From Alphaproteobacteria bacterium (GTDB lineage Bacteria > Pseudomonadota > Alphaproteobacteria > Rhizobiales > Xanthobacteraceae): a DNA stretch of 5,464 nucleotides. The DNA lies in NCBI GenBank assembly GCA_005883115.1, contig VAZQ01000181.1, forward strand, positions 1 through 5,464. Reading direction: 5' to 3'. The notes below the pieces were generated by a model that was not told the origin of the DNA, made no database searches, and saw only the letters and a list, made by a program, of their open reading frames with translations. Positions within the stretch are counted from its first letter, which is position 1. Every line of letters starts with the position of its first letter. Shown here piece by piece: positions 5,426-5,464 of this stretch. The position numbers and the translations under genes are program-made.

Positions 5426-5464
5426 TGAATAGTCCGCGTTGACTCCGAAGGACCTTGTCCAAAT

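Overview
The window looks like chromosomal DNA from a GC-rich alphaproteobacterium, most likely Bradyrhizobium or a close relative in the Nitrobacteraceae. This rests on strong G/C preference at third codon positions, on palindromic intergenic repeats of a type I associate with that group (positions 5254-5425), and on the protein families present. The genus is an inference; no rRNA or tRNA gene is present to settle it.

Layout. Positions 1-140 are non-coding and hold a perfect AT-rich palindrome and a GC-rich hairpin. Positions 141 to about 415, minus strand, are the decayed 3' end of a HlyD-type type I secretion adaptor gene with a one-base frameshift. A related CT/GC hairpin lies on its other side (516-542). 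All intact genes are on the plus strand: a PfkB-family sugar kinase (591-1541), a bacterial autotransporter O-heptosyltransferase of the Aah/TibC type (1798-3264, with an alternative GTG start at 1729), a short LuxR-type HTH regulator (3510-4061) followed by a good intrinsic terminator, and an MpaB/DUF2236-family haem oxygenase-like protein (4253-5230). The last 230 bases are a mosaic of palindromic repeats without a gene.

How the parts fit. The most distinctive gene is the O-heptosyltransferase. Enzymes of this family move heptose from ADP-heptose onto serines of secreted adhesins. Here the likely catalytic Asp and Lys and the four-cysteine iron-finger pattern are all visible, but no acceptor adhesin lies in the window. 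The HlyD remnant suggests that the locus once sat beside a type I secretion system, so the acceptor may be, or may have been, a secreted adhesin encoded nearby; this is inference. The kinase, the regulator and the oxygenase-like protein each appear to be separate transcription units with gaps of roughly 190-260 bases, and nothing seen links them to one pathway. I see no CRISPR array, transposase or clear phage gene. No clearly new system is supported; the best leads are the orphan heptosyltransferase with its unusual tails, the half-length LuxR regulator, and the hairpins flanking the HlyD fragment.
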